The notes under the pieces: generated by a model
What the model was told of the DNA's origin: nothing
Databases searched by the model: none
Seen by the model: only the letters and a program-made list of their open reading frames with translations
Program-made: the position numbers and the translations under genes
Shown: positions 36,001-46,900 of the stretch, in pieces
How the letters are laid out: every line of letters begins with the position of its first letter
Position numbering within the stretch: the stretch's first letter is position 1
Assembly (NCBI RefSeq): GCF_027887165.1
Contig: NC_077232.1
Coordinates: 1,312,965 to 1,376,964 of the forward strand
Direction: 5' to 3'
DNA: 64,000 nt
Source of the DNA: Monodelphis domestica
Taxonomy: Eukaryota; Chordata; Mammalia; Didelphimorphia; Didelphidae

Positions 36001-36512
36001 GTTGGGTTTGTCTCATGAGCTGGGGGAATCGATTCCTTGCTCACTGTCAAGATTTCAAAAATGTGAAGACAGTGTGGGTAAAATTCTCTCAGCAGAACAA
36101 AATAAGAAAAAGAGAAACAGAGTCTCCAAGCCAAAAAGAAATAGGTTTATTGGGAGAGGACTTCTTTTATGCTCAAAGAATATCACAATTACTATACCAG
36201 TGTAAGAATAATCCAGAACAACATTTATACCCAGCTCAAAACAGAGGCACAAGAAATCAGTGGTCATTGGTTGAAGCAACTAGGAAGTACTTCTCATTGG
36301 TAGAAGGGGCCACGTGATAGACAAGGGGAGTGCAGGGTACTCCAAACCTCCTGATGTTAATGATATATACCAAGGTGACCAGGGTAATGGGAAGGGAAGT
36401 CACAAGTTCAAGACCAAGATTGCTCAGTGCCCAAGATATAGCAAGTTTAAGGCTAAGGCTAAAATAGAGACCTATGGAACCAAAGATGAGCTATTCTAAA
36501 ACAAGCCTTACA
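36001..36512 (-). mobile_element. possible solo LTR, minus orientation
   Basis: The block starts TGTTGGG and ends CTTACA, with an AATAAA signal on the minus strand near 36150 (plus: GGTTTATTGG) and no coding capacity. That is the layout of an LTR read from 36512 downwards. I could not find a clear target-site duplication, so the family and ends are uncertain. Confidence 0.4.
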
Positions 36513-36649
36513 TCTACTAATAAAATGATTGAGAAAGGGGGGAGGGGATTTTTCACTCACTAGTGCCCAGATATGGTTGACCTACTTGGGTAGATTCTGA
36601 CTGAGGATCTCGTTTTACAGATTCTATCCTTTCTCAAAACTAGTCTTTT

Positions 36650-36835
36650 TAAAGCTCTTGCCTTGTCTTAGAATCAATGCCGTCTATTGGTTCCAAGGCA
36701 GAAGAGTGGTAAAGACTAGGCAATGGGGATTAAGTGACTTGCCCAGGGTCACACAGCTGGGAAGTGTCTGAGACCAGATATTCTCATTTTGAAGCTTGGA
36801 GCTCTCTTCACTGAGGTACCTAACTGTCCCGTCCC
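36650..36835 (-). mobile_element. SINE1_MD-like element, antisense
   Basis: CTTGTCTTAGAATCAATGCC, GGTTCCAAGGCAGAAGAGTG, AGTGACTTGCCCAGGGTCAC and CTTCACTGAGGTACCTAACT are the family in reverse. Confidence 0.88.
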
Positions 36836-37199
36836 TGCCCCCCCCCCCCTTTTCCCCATCTCTTCTAATCTGGATTTCTCCTAAATTCCATTTACCATTT
36901 CATCCCCAGAGTTTGGGCCAAGTTAAGTGCATGAATAAAGAATTGAAATCCCTTATTGACTAGATGGGCTCAGAAATCCACCTCAAGTGTTCTAGCAGCT
37001 TTCCCCTTGCTTTCTTCCATCTATAGTGGACCTAGAGGGGAATTACATGGATCTCTTTATGAAAATGCTTTCTTGGACATTCTCCCACAAAGCAAAATCT
37101 TCCTAGTGTATGCACCATTACATGGAGAAGATACATCTGGGGTGTCATATATATGAGAAATGCAGGACAGATGAGACCTTTGGACTTTTCATGATCTTT

Positions 37200-37382
37200 A
37201 CCCTCAGAGCCAGGCCTCCTAGAGATGGGAGGTCCTGGGTAAAATCTGGCCTCGGACACTTCCTAGCTGTAAGACCTTGGGCAAGTCACTTAAGCCACAT
37301 TGCCTAGTCCTTGCCACTCTTCTGCCTTGGAACTGATATACAGTATTAACTAATGATTCTAAAATGGAAAGTAGGTATTTAA
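37200..37382 (+). mobile_element. SINE1_MD-like element
   Basis: GAGATGGGAGGTCCTGGGTA, CTGGCCTCGGACACTTCCTA, GACCTTGGGCAAGTCACTTA and CTCTTCTGCCTTGGAACTGA match the family; the head is truncated. Confidence 0.85.
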
Positions 37383-37706
37383 ATAGAAAATTCTATAGAA
37401 AACTTTTCAACAAACTATTGGAACTTAACCAGACTAGGAAGTTCATTTTAAGGGCTATTAATAACCTCAACCCCCATTGATATGGGTGGAAAAGATCCTT
37501 GGATTTTCACCTGACATCGAGACTTTGGCTAGTTCTTTTGTCATACCTGTAACCTCACACCACAACATCACATACCAAGGCTGGGAGGACAGGTGGATGT
37601 GTGGCTGGCCTTTATTCATTGATCACCACTGGGGAGCTCTGATTCATTGATCAGGCAGAGCCCCAGGATGTCCTCTTGCTCCTATAGTTACTGCATGCCT
37701 AACTGG

Positions 37707-38661
37707 TGTAAACCTCAAATTTCCTTAGACTTATAAATGTTGGAAATTTCACCATTGGGATATTTCATACTTGGAAAATTTCTTACTGATAGTCTATTGG
37801 AATGGGAACCCCATTGGCATGGGAGGTTCTTTCTCTTCCCTTCTTAAGATTACTTTAGGACAGAAACCCTTTGCTGAACAATGGAAAGGACTTTGACCTA
37901 TGCTTAAGCATAGAACAGGAATTTCTTTGAGTCTTGATTGATTTTAGAATTGATACAATGGAGATACTTGGAATCAATCTCCACCCTATTCAGTCCTAAC
38001 AGGATTGAGTAAGGGCTGCAGCCTAGATCAAAATTTAATTATTCCAATCTCTACCCTACTCAGGTTAACAGGATTTAGAAAGGGCTGTAGCAAAGGAGTA
38101 AAGATTTAATCATTTGAAAATATGACCTTCAACAGACATGTGCAAAAGCCAGAAACCTCTGGGCGGTCCTGGGTTAAGCTAGAGCCTCCATTGACAGGGA
38201 AATTGATGAACAGTGATTGGTAGATGTGAGGACTCAGGGGAGGCAACTTGGAGGGTTTCCTTAAAGATCAGGGGGGTCTGAAGACTGAGAGGGGGGTTGA
38301 GGTTTTGGTCGGTGTGGTTCCTGGGCTCTGAGAAGGCTTGCTCTGAAGGAAGCTGAAGGTGGGGGCCTCTGAGACTGTTTCTCCATTTTGGACACGTGAG
38401 TAATAGGGACTGATCTCTTTTCTTTGCCCCAGCTATCTAAGGGCTTGGGCCTTTTGGCCCAGCCTAAACAGAAGGGGTATTTAAGCCCTATTCCCTTCTC
38501 TCTCTATATATATCTCTAATTCCTTTCTTACTCCTATTGTAATTAAACTCCAAAAAAAGCTGACGGCTGACTTGAGTTTTTCATTTAGGAATTACATAGC
38601 TGATTCCTTGGCGACCTTAAATTAATATATATCAGTCTTTTAAAGTGATTCCCTTGTTACA
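37707..38661 (+). mobile_element. solo LTR of an endogenous retrovirus, complete
   Basis: A 955-base LTR starting TGTAAACCTC and ending CTTGTTACA, flanked by a 4-base duplication CTGG (37703-37706 and 38662-38665), which suggests a gammaretrovirus-like (ERV1) family. GGTATTTAAGCCC near 38476 looks like its TATA region and ATTAAA near 38542 its poly(A) signal. No internal genes remain, as expected after LTR-LTR recombination. Its first 430 bases recur almost unchanged at 17308-17738, so the family is fairly young in this lineage. Confidence 0.8.
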
Positions 38662-38989
38662 CTGGGTTACTGTTTGTTTGTTCTGGCACTTATGTAAGTT
38701 GCAAGCCAGGCCCTGGAGTTCCTTCTGTTGTCAAAATAATAAGCTAGGTCATCCAGATGATGGTCTAGGTGGGAGGATGCTCTGGAAAACTCCTTTTTGG
38801 AAACCATCCGCAGCCTAGATGTCAGGTGCTTTTCCCTAAACCTTTTGCTCCTTCCATAGAGCCTGCCAATCTTCCTCCTGTAGAGCACCAGAGAGCCCAC
38901 AAAGTGATCTGCCCTGGCAAATGTCACTCCCACAGTTCAGATAAATCGGACCTCTAAGGAGCCAATCAAATCTCACTCCTCTCAGTTTC

Positions 38990-39410
38990 AGAGTTCAATT
39001 CTTTTTCAGCACTCCAAAATCTGCCCTGGAGAGAAACCTTGTACATGTGCCGATTGTGGGAAAAGCTTCTTACCGAGCTCAAGCCTCACTCCACACTGAT
39101 GAGTCCATATTAGAGAAACATTCTATAATGAACTGTGTGTGGGGAAAGATTAAACAGCTCCCATTGCATTCTCTGTCAGAGTCCACCGTGGAGAGAAGGC
39201 CGACCCGTGGGATGAATGTGGCAGCTCTTTTGGTCAGTTCTGTGTCATCTAGCCTTTGAGAGGCTGCCCTATGGCCGGGATGGAGGTGGCAGCTGTTTCA
39301 GTCAGAGCTCTTGCCTTAGCCAGCACGTGCTGCTGCACAGAGAAGACACTCCATAAAATCCACGGTAAAAACACTCGGATCAAGTTGGAGCATCCATACA
39401 GGAAGGAAGT
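38990..39410 (+). pseudogene. decayed C2H2 zinc-finger gene relic
   Basis: Fragments of KRAB-type zinc-finger linker and finger text appear in order: [20 protein letters not shown], then HRGEKADPWDECGSSFGQ, then SQHVLLHRED. They are in different frames, with stops between and several ligands lost (the first finger has its Cys pair, but the His end runs into a stop). About three fingers are traceable. No other exon is seen, so this may be a retrocopied or isolated remnant of a large zinc-finger family. Confidence 0.7.
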
Positions 39411-40848
39411 CGGCATCTTAGCCACTGAGGAAGGCCTGTTTTAACAAAAATGACAGACGGGCTCTTGCCTCGAATCCTGCCCCCCCTCCTATCCCTCCCA
39501 ATAGGATGTGGGACTTTTTGAGTTTGTTGACATTGAGGGGGAAAGACAATTCAGGCCAGGCTGTCCCTCGGTTTGGTGGCTTCACCCATGGATTTCTCTG
39601 CCGAGCTTTTAGGGTTTGCTGCAAAGGGGGGTCCAAGGCTATGGGGGATGGGTGGGGAGAGGTACCTGCCACTGCTTCAAGGTTGTATGAAGTCAAAGGG
39701 CAGTTTTGATTCGCTCTGGAGCAGGCGGCTCCATCCTTGTGCTGGCCATTTTCCCAGTGCTTTAGCTCCGCCCAGAACCTAAGCCTTAACGGCTGGCCCA
39801 CAAAGCTCTTAACTATGACCGGTGCTCAGTGAGGGCTTCCACGGGGTGGGCCCGAGAATTTGCCCAGATTCCCCCAGAGCCCAAAGGGGAGGCCCGAGTC
39901 TCCCTCAGTCCCTTCCACAGCGAAGCCTCCCAGGGCACCTCATCCCGGAGGAGGCTCCAGCTAGGACCAGCCCTGCAAAGAGGCCTGCCAGGGTGATGGA
40001 GCGGGAGAAGGCTCTCGAGCCCCCCTCGATGGTCTCCCTCATTTCTGAAATGGGGGCCTGCTCTGCTCGCCAGCCCCGGCTGCCTTAGTTGCCCTTGGAG
40101 GGGCTCTGTACTTCGCAGCCAAACCTTGACTCTTCTTCCCTGGGCCGGACAGGAAAAGGGGCCAAATGCCCAGCTGCGGCTTGGAGAGGCCCAGTTGCAG
40201 GAGGAGGCCCAGAAGAGAGGCCAGCCAAGGAAATGGAGGGGGAGGCCGCAGAGTAGGGCCACCGAGTGCAGGAGTGCAGCGGCAAAGGGGAGTGAGATCC
40301 AGCCAATTCCGGGCGGGGCAGAGGCCAGTGGGCCTACCGGGGCAATCGGGGAAAGATGGGATGCAACGGATCCCGGCGGGATGTGCAGATTTGTCGGCAT
40401 GGAGAGCAGCCGCCCTCCCCCTCCCGCGGGTCTCCAGGCAGAATAGGGCCCCGGGGGAGGCCTGCTGAGCTCCCTTCCACACCCAGATCCCAGCCTTCCC
40501 TGCTTTCCCCCAGTTAAGCCCAGAATGGGGCAGCGGGGCGGGGCGGTCCGGAGGCCCCAGGACTCAGGTGGCCTCGTGGGGTCGAGCTAAGAGAAAGGGC
40601 AGGAGAAGACGCCGGCCTTAGCGCTGAGAGCTGGGTTCAAGTTGGCTCCATCTCCGGGGCTGCTGCTGCTGTTGCGGGGGCTTTGAAGGCCACTCTCGGG
40701 TCTGGGGCCGCCGCTCCCCCTCCCCAGGTCCTCTAGGGCTTTAGAGAGTTTCTGGGGGAAGCTGGCGCGGCGCCGGGGATCCCGCAGCCCAAACCCACGG
40801 AATACACGTCCCGGCGCCCCCGGCGCGCTTTTGGTCTGCGAGCTCCAA
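39411..40848. other. spacer before gene C; no gene seen
   Basis: G+C content rises towards the gene C CpG island. There are several chance open frames of 85-195 codons on both strands, with none recognisable. No SINE is clearly identified. Confidence 0.4.
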
Positions 40849-40986
40849 ACAATGCCTCCATTGAAAGGCAAAGGTCGGGGCGACCTGAGGGGGGGGCGGG
40901 AGCAGTGGAGGAGGGGCCGCCCCTCGTCTTAAATAGAGGCCCCTCCCGCTGCCCCGGCCCGAGTGGGAGGTCGGAGGCTGCCCGCC
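40849..40986 (+). promoter_or_regulatory. CpG promoter of gene C with SOX-type palindrome and TATA-like box
   Basis: ACAATG-CCTC-CATTGA at 40849-40864 is an inverted pair of SOX half-sites with a 4-base spacer. A TTAAATAG at 40929-40936 lies where a TATA box would sit for a start near 40960, and the coding ATG is at 40987. The surroundings are CpG-rich with GC boxes. The link to SOX factors is inferred from the motif only. Confidence 0.5.
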
Positions 40987-43900
40987 ATGGAGTCCCTCCG
41001 GAAGGAGCGGCAGGTGAGTGGGCGGCCGGGGGGGGGGGGGGCGGTGCTGGACGGCCGCGGGCTCCCGGGGGGCTCGCGGAGGGACCCTCCCGCTTCTTCC
41101 TTCCCTCTGCCAGGTGACCGCTTTGCAGCTGTTGAAGACGGGCTCCTCCCCGGAGGCGCTGCGAAGACAACTCCTGCAGAAGGCCAACTTCTTCCTGGAA
41201 GGTCAGTCCGAGATCTGCCGCCCGGCCCGCCCTGCTAGCGGGGGCAGCTTATGGGAGAGCCCGGAGTTCCTCCCTCCAGTGCCTTTGCCTTTGCCGGGAG
41301 GAAGGCGAAGCCTGCGGCGGCTCGATGCTGCCCCGAGCCCGGCCTTTGGCTTCCGTGCGGGGAGGGGAGAGCTCTGGACGCCTAACGGGCAGTGCGGTGC
41401 GGTGCGGTGCGGTGCGGTGCGCTGCGATGGGCTTCCTATGCCAGATGGCCCTTGGAGGAGCCCGACACGAGGAAGGTAGTGCCTGGCGGTCCTGCCAGGG
41501 CACAGCCTGGGCAAAGGCATGGAGCTGGGGGGGGGGTGGTCCCTAATGGGCAGTCCTGGAAGGCCGCCTTTGGGACTTGATGCTGGAGGTCATTTGGGGA
41601 GGGGCCGAGGTCTAAGTGGGAGCCGGACCTTCGCCGGAGCCCAAGCCCTTCGGTGGCCGGCGATGGACGGACGACGGAGCCTCCGGGTAGATCCAACTAG
41701 ATAGAGAGTAATTGGGTGGCCCCGGTGGGGAGGCCCGGCTAGACTGTTCTGGAGGAGGATGGTGTGGACGAAGGCTGGGAGCCTCCCTCCTCTCCCCTTC
41801 CCGAAAAGAGTGGGAGAAAAAGGAGGATGATCCGGCTCTCAGCCTCTGGATCGGTTCTCCTGTGCGTCCCCCTTTGGCCTCCCCCATCCCGGACGATGTT
41901 CCGCCCGGCCTCGGCCCTTCCTACTAGCGGCCTTTCGTGGCCCCCTTAAGTGCCCCCCCCCGTGGGCTCGGAAAGGCTTTTCTGCCCTTCGCATTGGGGG
42001 GGGGGGGCTGGGTCGGGCCAGGCCTGGGGCCTCGCCCTGGCCGTGGGCTGCCCCGAGGGCTCCCCTGGAGCTGCGTCCGCTCTGCTGCTGCTTTGCCAGG
42101 AAATCACCTGTACTACAAGGGCCGCGGCAAAAAGCAGAGGATCCTCTTCACGCTCGAGGAGAAGAGAAAAGCCTTCCTGGAAGCGCACGTCTCCGAGGCG
42201 GGCCACCTGGGGATCCGCAAGACCGGCGGCAACGTCACCAAGTCCTACTACTGGCCGGGGGTGGTCTACGACTCCCGCAGATGGGTACGAGGCCGACGGA
42301 GGCGGGGAATCCTGGGGGGGCGCGCCTCCGTCCGCCTTCCGCCTGGGGGGGCTCGGATGCCCGGTTCATTCCACCTGCGGGAGCCCCTCTTCCCGGGAAG
42401 CCTTCCCCCCCCCCTCCCCCCCCCGCTCTTTACTGGTGTGTAGGGGGGGTTGCCAACATTTTCAGGGATGTGTCAGATTCCATCCGGGTTCCCCCTTCTT
42501 GCCCGGGTTCTTTCTCAGAGGGAGGCTGGAGTTCCTGGGCGGAACCTGGCTTCCAGGTGGGTTCTGTGCTGCCAATGGAGTGACAGCTGTTCTGGGGACT
42601 GGGGCGAGGGCTTCGTGGGCTTGCTCCCCAGGGTCTTGGGTCAGGATGACCCGGATTCGAATTATGCCGCTGGTAGTAGGGACGGTGATGGGGGGGGGGC
42701 GCCCAGTTCTCCTAGAGGCTGCTTTTCTGTTTTAGTTGACAAAGCTTTGATTCTGGATCCACACCTTGGCTGGGGCTGGGATGTCTCCGCTTTTCACCCG
42801 ACATAAACCCAAGTAACTTAGGCCCATCCAAAGCGGGAGCTGCAGGCCTGCAGGCCCAGCCACCAAACCCGTGACCTTCTCAGGCTCTCTTTTGCCGCCG
42901 AGCCCTGTTTCCTGACCGTCCTTAGAATTGGCTCCCTCCTGGCACCCCCGCACTAGTGGCCACCTGGGTTGGCTCCCCTGGCCAAACCTGGGCCCCTCCC
43001 CCGGGTTCACCCTTTGTCCCCCTGCTTCCTTGAAACCCTTTGGCAAGTTCTTCTGGGAAGAGCCTCATACCTTGCCCGGAGGGGGCCCCCGGGCCACCTG
43101 GCTCCATTTTTAACCGCTTTATTTAAAATGTAAATCACCCCCCCCCCCCCCCGCCTGAATTTCCGGTAGTTTTACCCCTGCGCGCCTTAGTCCCTCCTTA
43201 GCTGCTAGCTTGGAGCTACGAGGAAATCCTGAGCTATTTGAGCATTGTTCTTCCGCCCGCCCACATGGGGGAGCTTTTGTGATGCTGAATATCCGGAGGT
43301 GCGCCGCCGCCGCCGCGGCTTTCCGTAGGCACGGAAAGGTCTAGCTGAAAAGATCCCAGTGAAGCTGCCTGGTGTAGTTGGAAGTAGGATGGACGCATTC
43401 ACTTACTTTCTTTCTCTCTCCCTTCCTTTCCTTCCTCTTTCTTCCTTTCCTTCTTTCTTTCCTCCCTTCCCTTTTTCGCTCTTCCCCTCCCTTCTTTCTT
43501 TTTTTTCTTTCTCCTTCCTTTCTTCCTCTTTCCTTCCTCTTCCTTCCCTCCTTTCTTTTTTCTTTCCTCCCTTCCCTTTTTCGCTCTTCCCCTCCCTTCT
43601 TTCTTTTTTTTCTTTCTCCTTCCTTTCTTCCTCTTTCCTTCCTCTTCCTTCCCTCCTTTCTTTTTTCTTTCCTCCCTTCCCTTTTTCGCTCTTCCCCTCC
43701 CTTCTTTCTTTTTTTTCTTTCTCCTTCCTTTCTTCCTCTTTCATTCCTCTTTCATTCCTCCTTTCTTTTTTCTTTCCTCCCTTCCCTTTTTCTCCCCCTC
43801 TCCTCTCTTTTCTTTTTCTCATATTTAGTTTTTAATGCTTTTTTGTAGTTACAGGTAAACAAACAAGCAAACACAACCTTTTACCTTCTGTCTTAGCATC

Positions 43901-46900
43901 AATGTTCTGGATTTATTCCAAGGCAGACGGGAGGTCCCGGCTAGGCCGTGGAGGTTAAGTGACTTGCCCAGGCTCATCGCACTGAGCCACTTTGGTATCT
44001 TCTAAACAAATATTTTTTAACATTTATTTTTTTTAAATGTTGAGTTCCATGTTCTTTTCCCTCTTCCCTTTTCTTGCCAAGACACACCGCTAGAGAACGA
44101 TTCTACATATGTGGTCATACAAAACATTTCCATATCAGCCATGTTGCAAAGTACAACACAGGTTAGTGGCTCCGTGGGTAAAGAGCCAGGTCTGGAGAAG
44201 GGAGGTCATGTCATGGGTTCAAATCCGACATCAGATACTTTGGTGAATGAGCCTGGGCAAGTCATTGAACCCCTACTCCCTATCCTTTAATTATTGTCCT
44301 GCCTTAGAACCAATACAAAGCATCAATTCTAAGACCAAAGGTAAGGGTTCAAGAAAAAAAATAAAGCAGACTCCAAATCTCATTATAAAGTAAAAAGATA
44401 TTCTTCAGTCTGCATTCAGATGCCATCTGTTCTCCCTGGCGGTGGAGAGCATCGGGAATCTTTTGGAATTGCCTTTGTGTCTTTATTGAGGAGAGCGAAG
44501 TCATTCACCGTTGATTATCGTATGTTATTGCTGTTCCTATGTGCAATGTTCTGGTTCTGCTCACTTCACTTTGCATCTGTTCTGTTAGGTTCCTCTGAAA
44601 GCTTTCTGATCTAATAGGGAATACTATTCCAGTCCAATTCTATATGTAGTGCCTCTTTCTCATCTGATACTTGTGTCCCTTAGTCACTACATCTTAGCTT
44701 ACGGGTGATCAGTTCATGTGTTTCCCTGGATGGGCTAGAACCCAGACAGAATGAGGGAGCTAGGGACCTTCATTATTAGAGGCAGGTGATGTCCTCAGGT
44801 GTGCATTGGGGGAGGAACAGCTCAGTCCCCTCACTCTGGCCGACTGTGCTGAGGTGACAGCAGACGGGACCACAGAGAGGGCTCTCAGTGCCCCTTCTGG
44901 CATATGTGCCATAAGTTCACCACCACAGATCTAGGGTGAAGCCCTTATCTTTATAGGGATGTTTCTTCCAAAAAAGGAAAAAGTGACATGGCTGAGGTCA
45001 TCCAGCCAGCCTCAGTGGCAGAGCTAGGCCTCCTGCCTACATTGGCCTCTGAGAGCATTTCATTTTTAAGCACATTTCAACCAGCTAAACCCTGTCCACT
45101 GACCCCCCCCCCCCCCCAAATAAAAGATTCTGGCTGATGCTCCAACATTGCCCTAGTAGGGACCTTTGAGCATCTGGGTTGGCGACTGTCTCCTCCTAGA
45201 GCTTAGCCCGGTTCCTGGGTATTGCCCATGATGGGCAGCATGGATTGGGAGCAGGTTTGCCTCTGACCCTCAGTCTTTCTAGCTATTGACATGCTCATTC
45301 CTCTGCCTGAGATGGTGGTCTGGTCTTGGGGCTAGCCCTCACCTCATCTTCTGTTTATAACCCTCAGGCCTCTTGAAATGTCATTATCACACAGTTATGC
45401 AAGTCATAAAACAGGCTGCTTAAATGCCTAAGAAGTACACGTGAAAAGCAAAAAAGTCTGCAAAGGAGGGGAGATGGGAGTAGGGCAGCACTGGTGAACC
45501 TTTAAAGAGTTCAAGTGCCCAGAGAGCAAATTCAAGGTGGCTGTGAGCCCCCGGTACCTGGGAGAGTTGAGGGTTGCTTTGTGTGGCTGGACAGAGGGAT
45601 GGGGCATGCAGAGAATGTCCTCTGGCCCTGGGAAGAGGGGAAACGGAGCAGCTCCCTGAGTGCCGGCTCTGCACAGGTGCCAGGTCTTTGCCAACATGGG
45701 ACTAGGGGAAGGTCAGCCCTCCGTCTCTCCTGCCAGATTTGAAAGCTTGATGTTCTCTCTGCTTCCAGGTCAAAGAGTGTAAGAAGTGCCAGAAAGACAA
45801 GCTAACTGAGAAGGAAACCCGAGGTAGCAAGGTAAAGTGGTGTCTTACTGTTCAGGGCTACATTCCTGTTCATTTTTTGGGTCCCCCTCCCCTGTCCTGA
45901 CCCTACAGCCCATGTTTATCCCTACTGGGGTCCAATGAGCAAGGGGAAGAGCCTTCTTTACCCCTTGGGAAGGCAATGAAATGGAAGTCGTGTCCTAACC
46001 AGGATGGAGCCCCACCTCTGTGCTTTGCTCTCACAGATGGGGGAAACTGAGTCCTTCAAGAAAACCAAGTCAGCTCGAACTTCTAAGAAAGAAGGCACAA
46101 CAGTGCTGAAGACAGACCCACCTTTGCCAGTGAAGGTTAAGAAGGAGCCCCTCCAATCCCAAAGGGAGCTCCCTGCAGCCCAGGTACTTTGCCTTGTTTT
46201 TAGGGTGAATTTGGGTGTATCTGATGAACCTTCTGGGCCTAGAAGGGAACTGGGTTGGTGGGGGGATGCAGAGCTCCAAAGTCCCCTCCCTCCCTCCCTT
46301 CCTCTCCATCAGGCTTCCTTGCTTGAATATTCTCTCCCCCACCCCCTCCTTTGGTTCTCATTCCTCAGACACAGAAAATCCTGCTTTGGGTCTGCATCCT
46401 CAGGGATGTAGATAAAAGCAATCAGATGGTTCCTTTGGGCCTCCACCATAGCAGTTGCTGGGGATATTCAACAAAGGAAGTCATGCCTGCCTTCAGTGAG
46501 CTTCCAGTCTACTGTGTTTCAGGGCTGGGCAGGTTGTAGGGGGTGAGAGGTGGAATCAGGCCAGACCCTTAGAGGAGGGGGCACTTGATTTTAGCTGATA
46601 GCAAAGATGTGAACGATTTGATGGGCCTCTGAGAAAGAGCTCTATTCCCATCTGTGCCAAGACAGGAGGGTGGGAGATGGGGCGCTACTATGGCAGACTC
46701 AGCAGACTTGGCTGGCTGGCAGGCTGTGCAGTAAGTTTGGAAAGGAAGCTTGGGGCAAGGCCACAACGAGCTATAAGGGCCAAATGGGGAGCCACTAGAG
46801 CTATCTTACAGCTTAATGACGTACTGGGAGTGCAAGGACTGTGCGCTGCCAGGGAGAAGTTACCCTGTTCAGGGTCAGTGTCAGGGCCCAAGTCACCATC

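Larger units (their letters stand above)
42100..45831 (+). other. gene C HHCC zinc-binding domain, two exons
   Basis: Exon 42100-42284 (185 nt) gives LYYKGRGKKQRILF, the histidines in EAHVSEAGHLG and SYYWPGV; exon 45769-45831 (63 nt) gives CKKC and a charged helix KLTEKETRGSK. It is the same two-exon arrangement as in A and B, with a 3.5-kb intron full of repeats. Confidence 0.87.

Noticed and set aside
38667-38933. 88-codon minus-strand open frame beside the solo LTR
   Set aside because: No recognisable domain, promoter or splice context; a single open frame of this length is expected by chance.
43359-43848. Ser/Phe/Leu-rich frames on plus and Lys/Glu/Arg-rich frame on minus
   Set aside because: These are artefacts of the pyrimidine repeat inside an intron of gene C.
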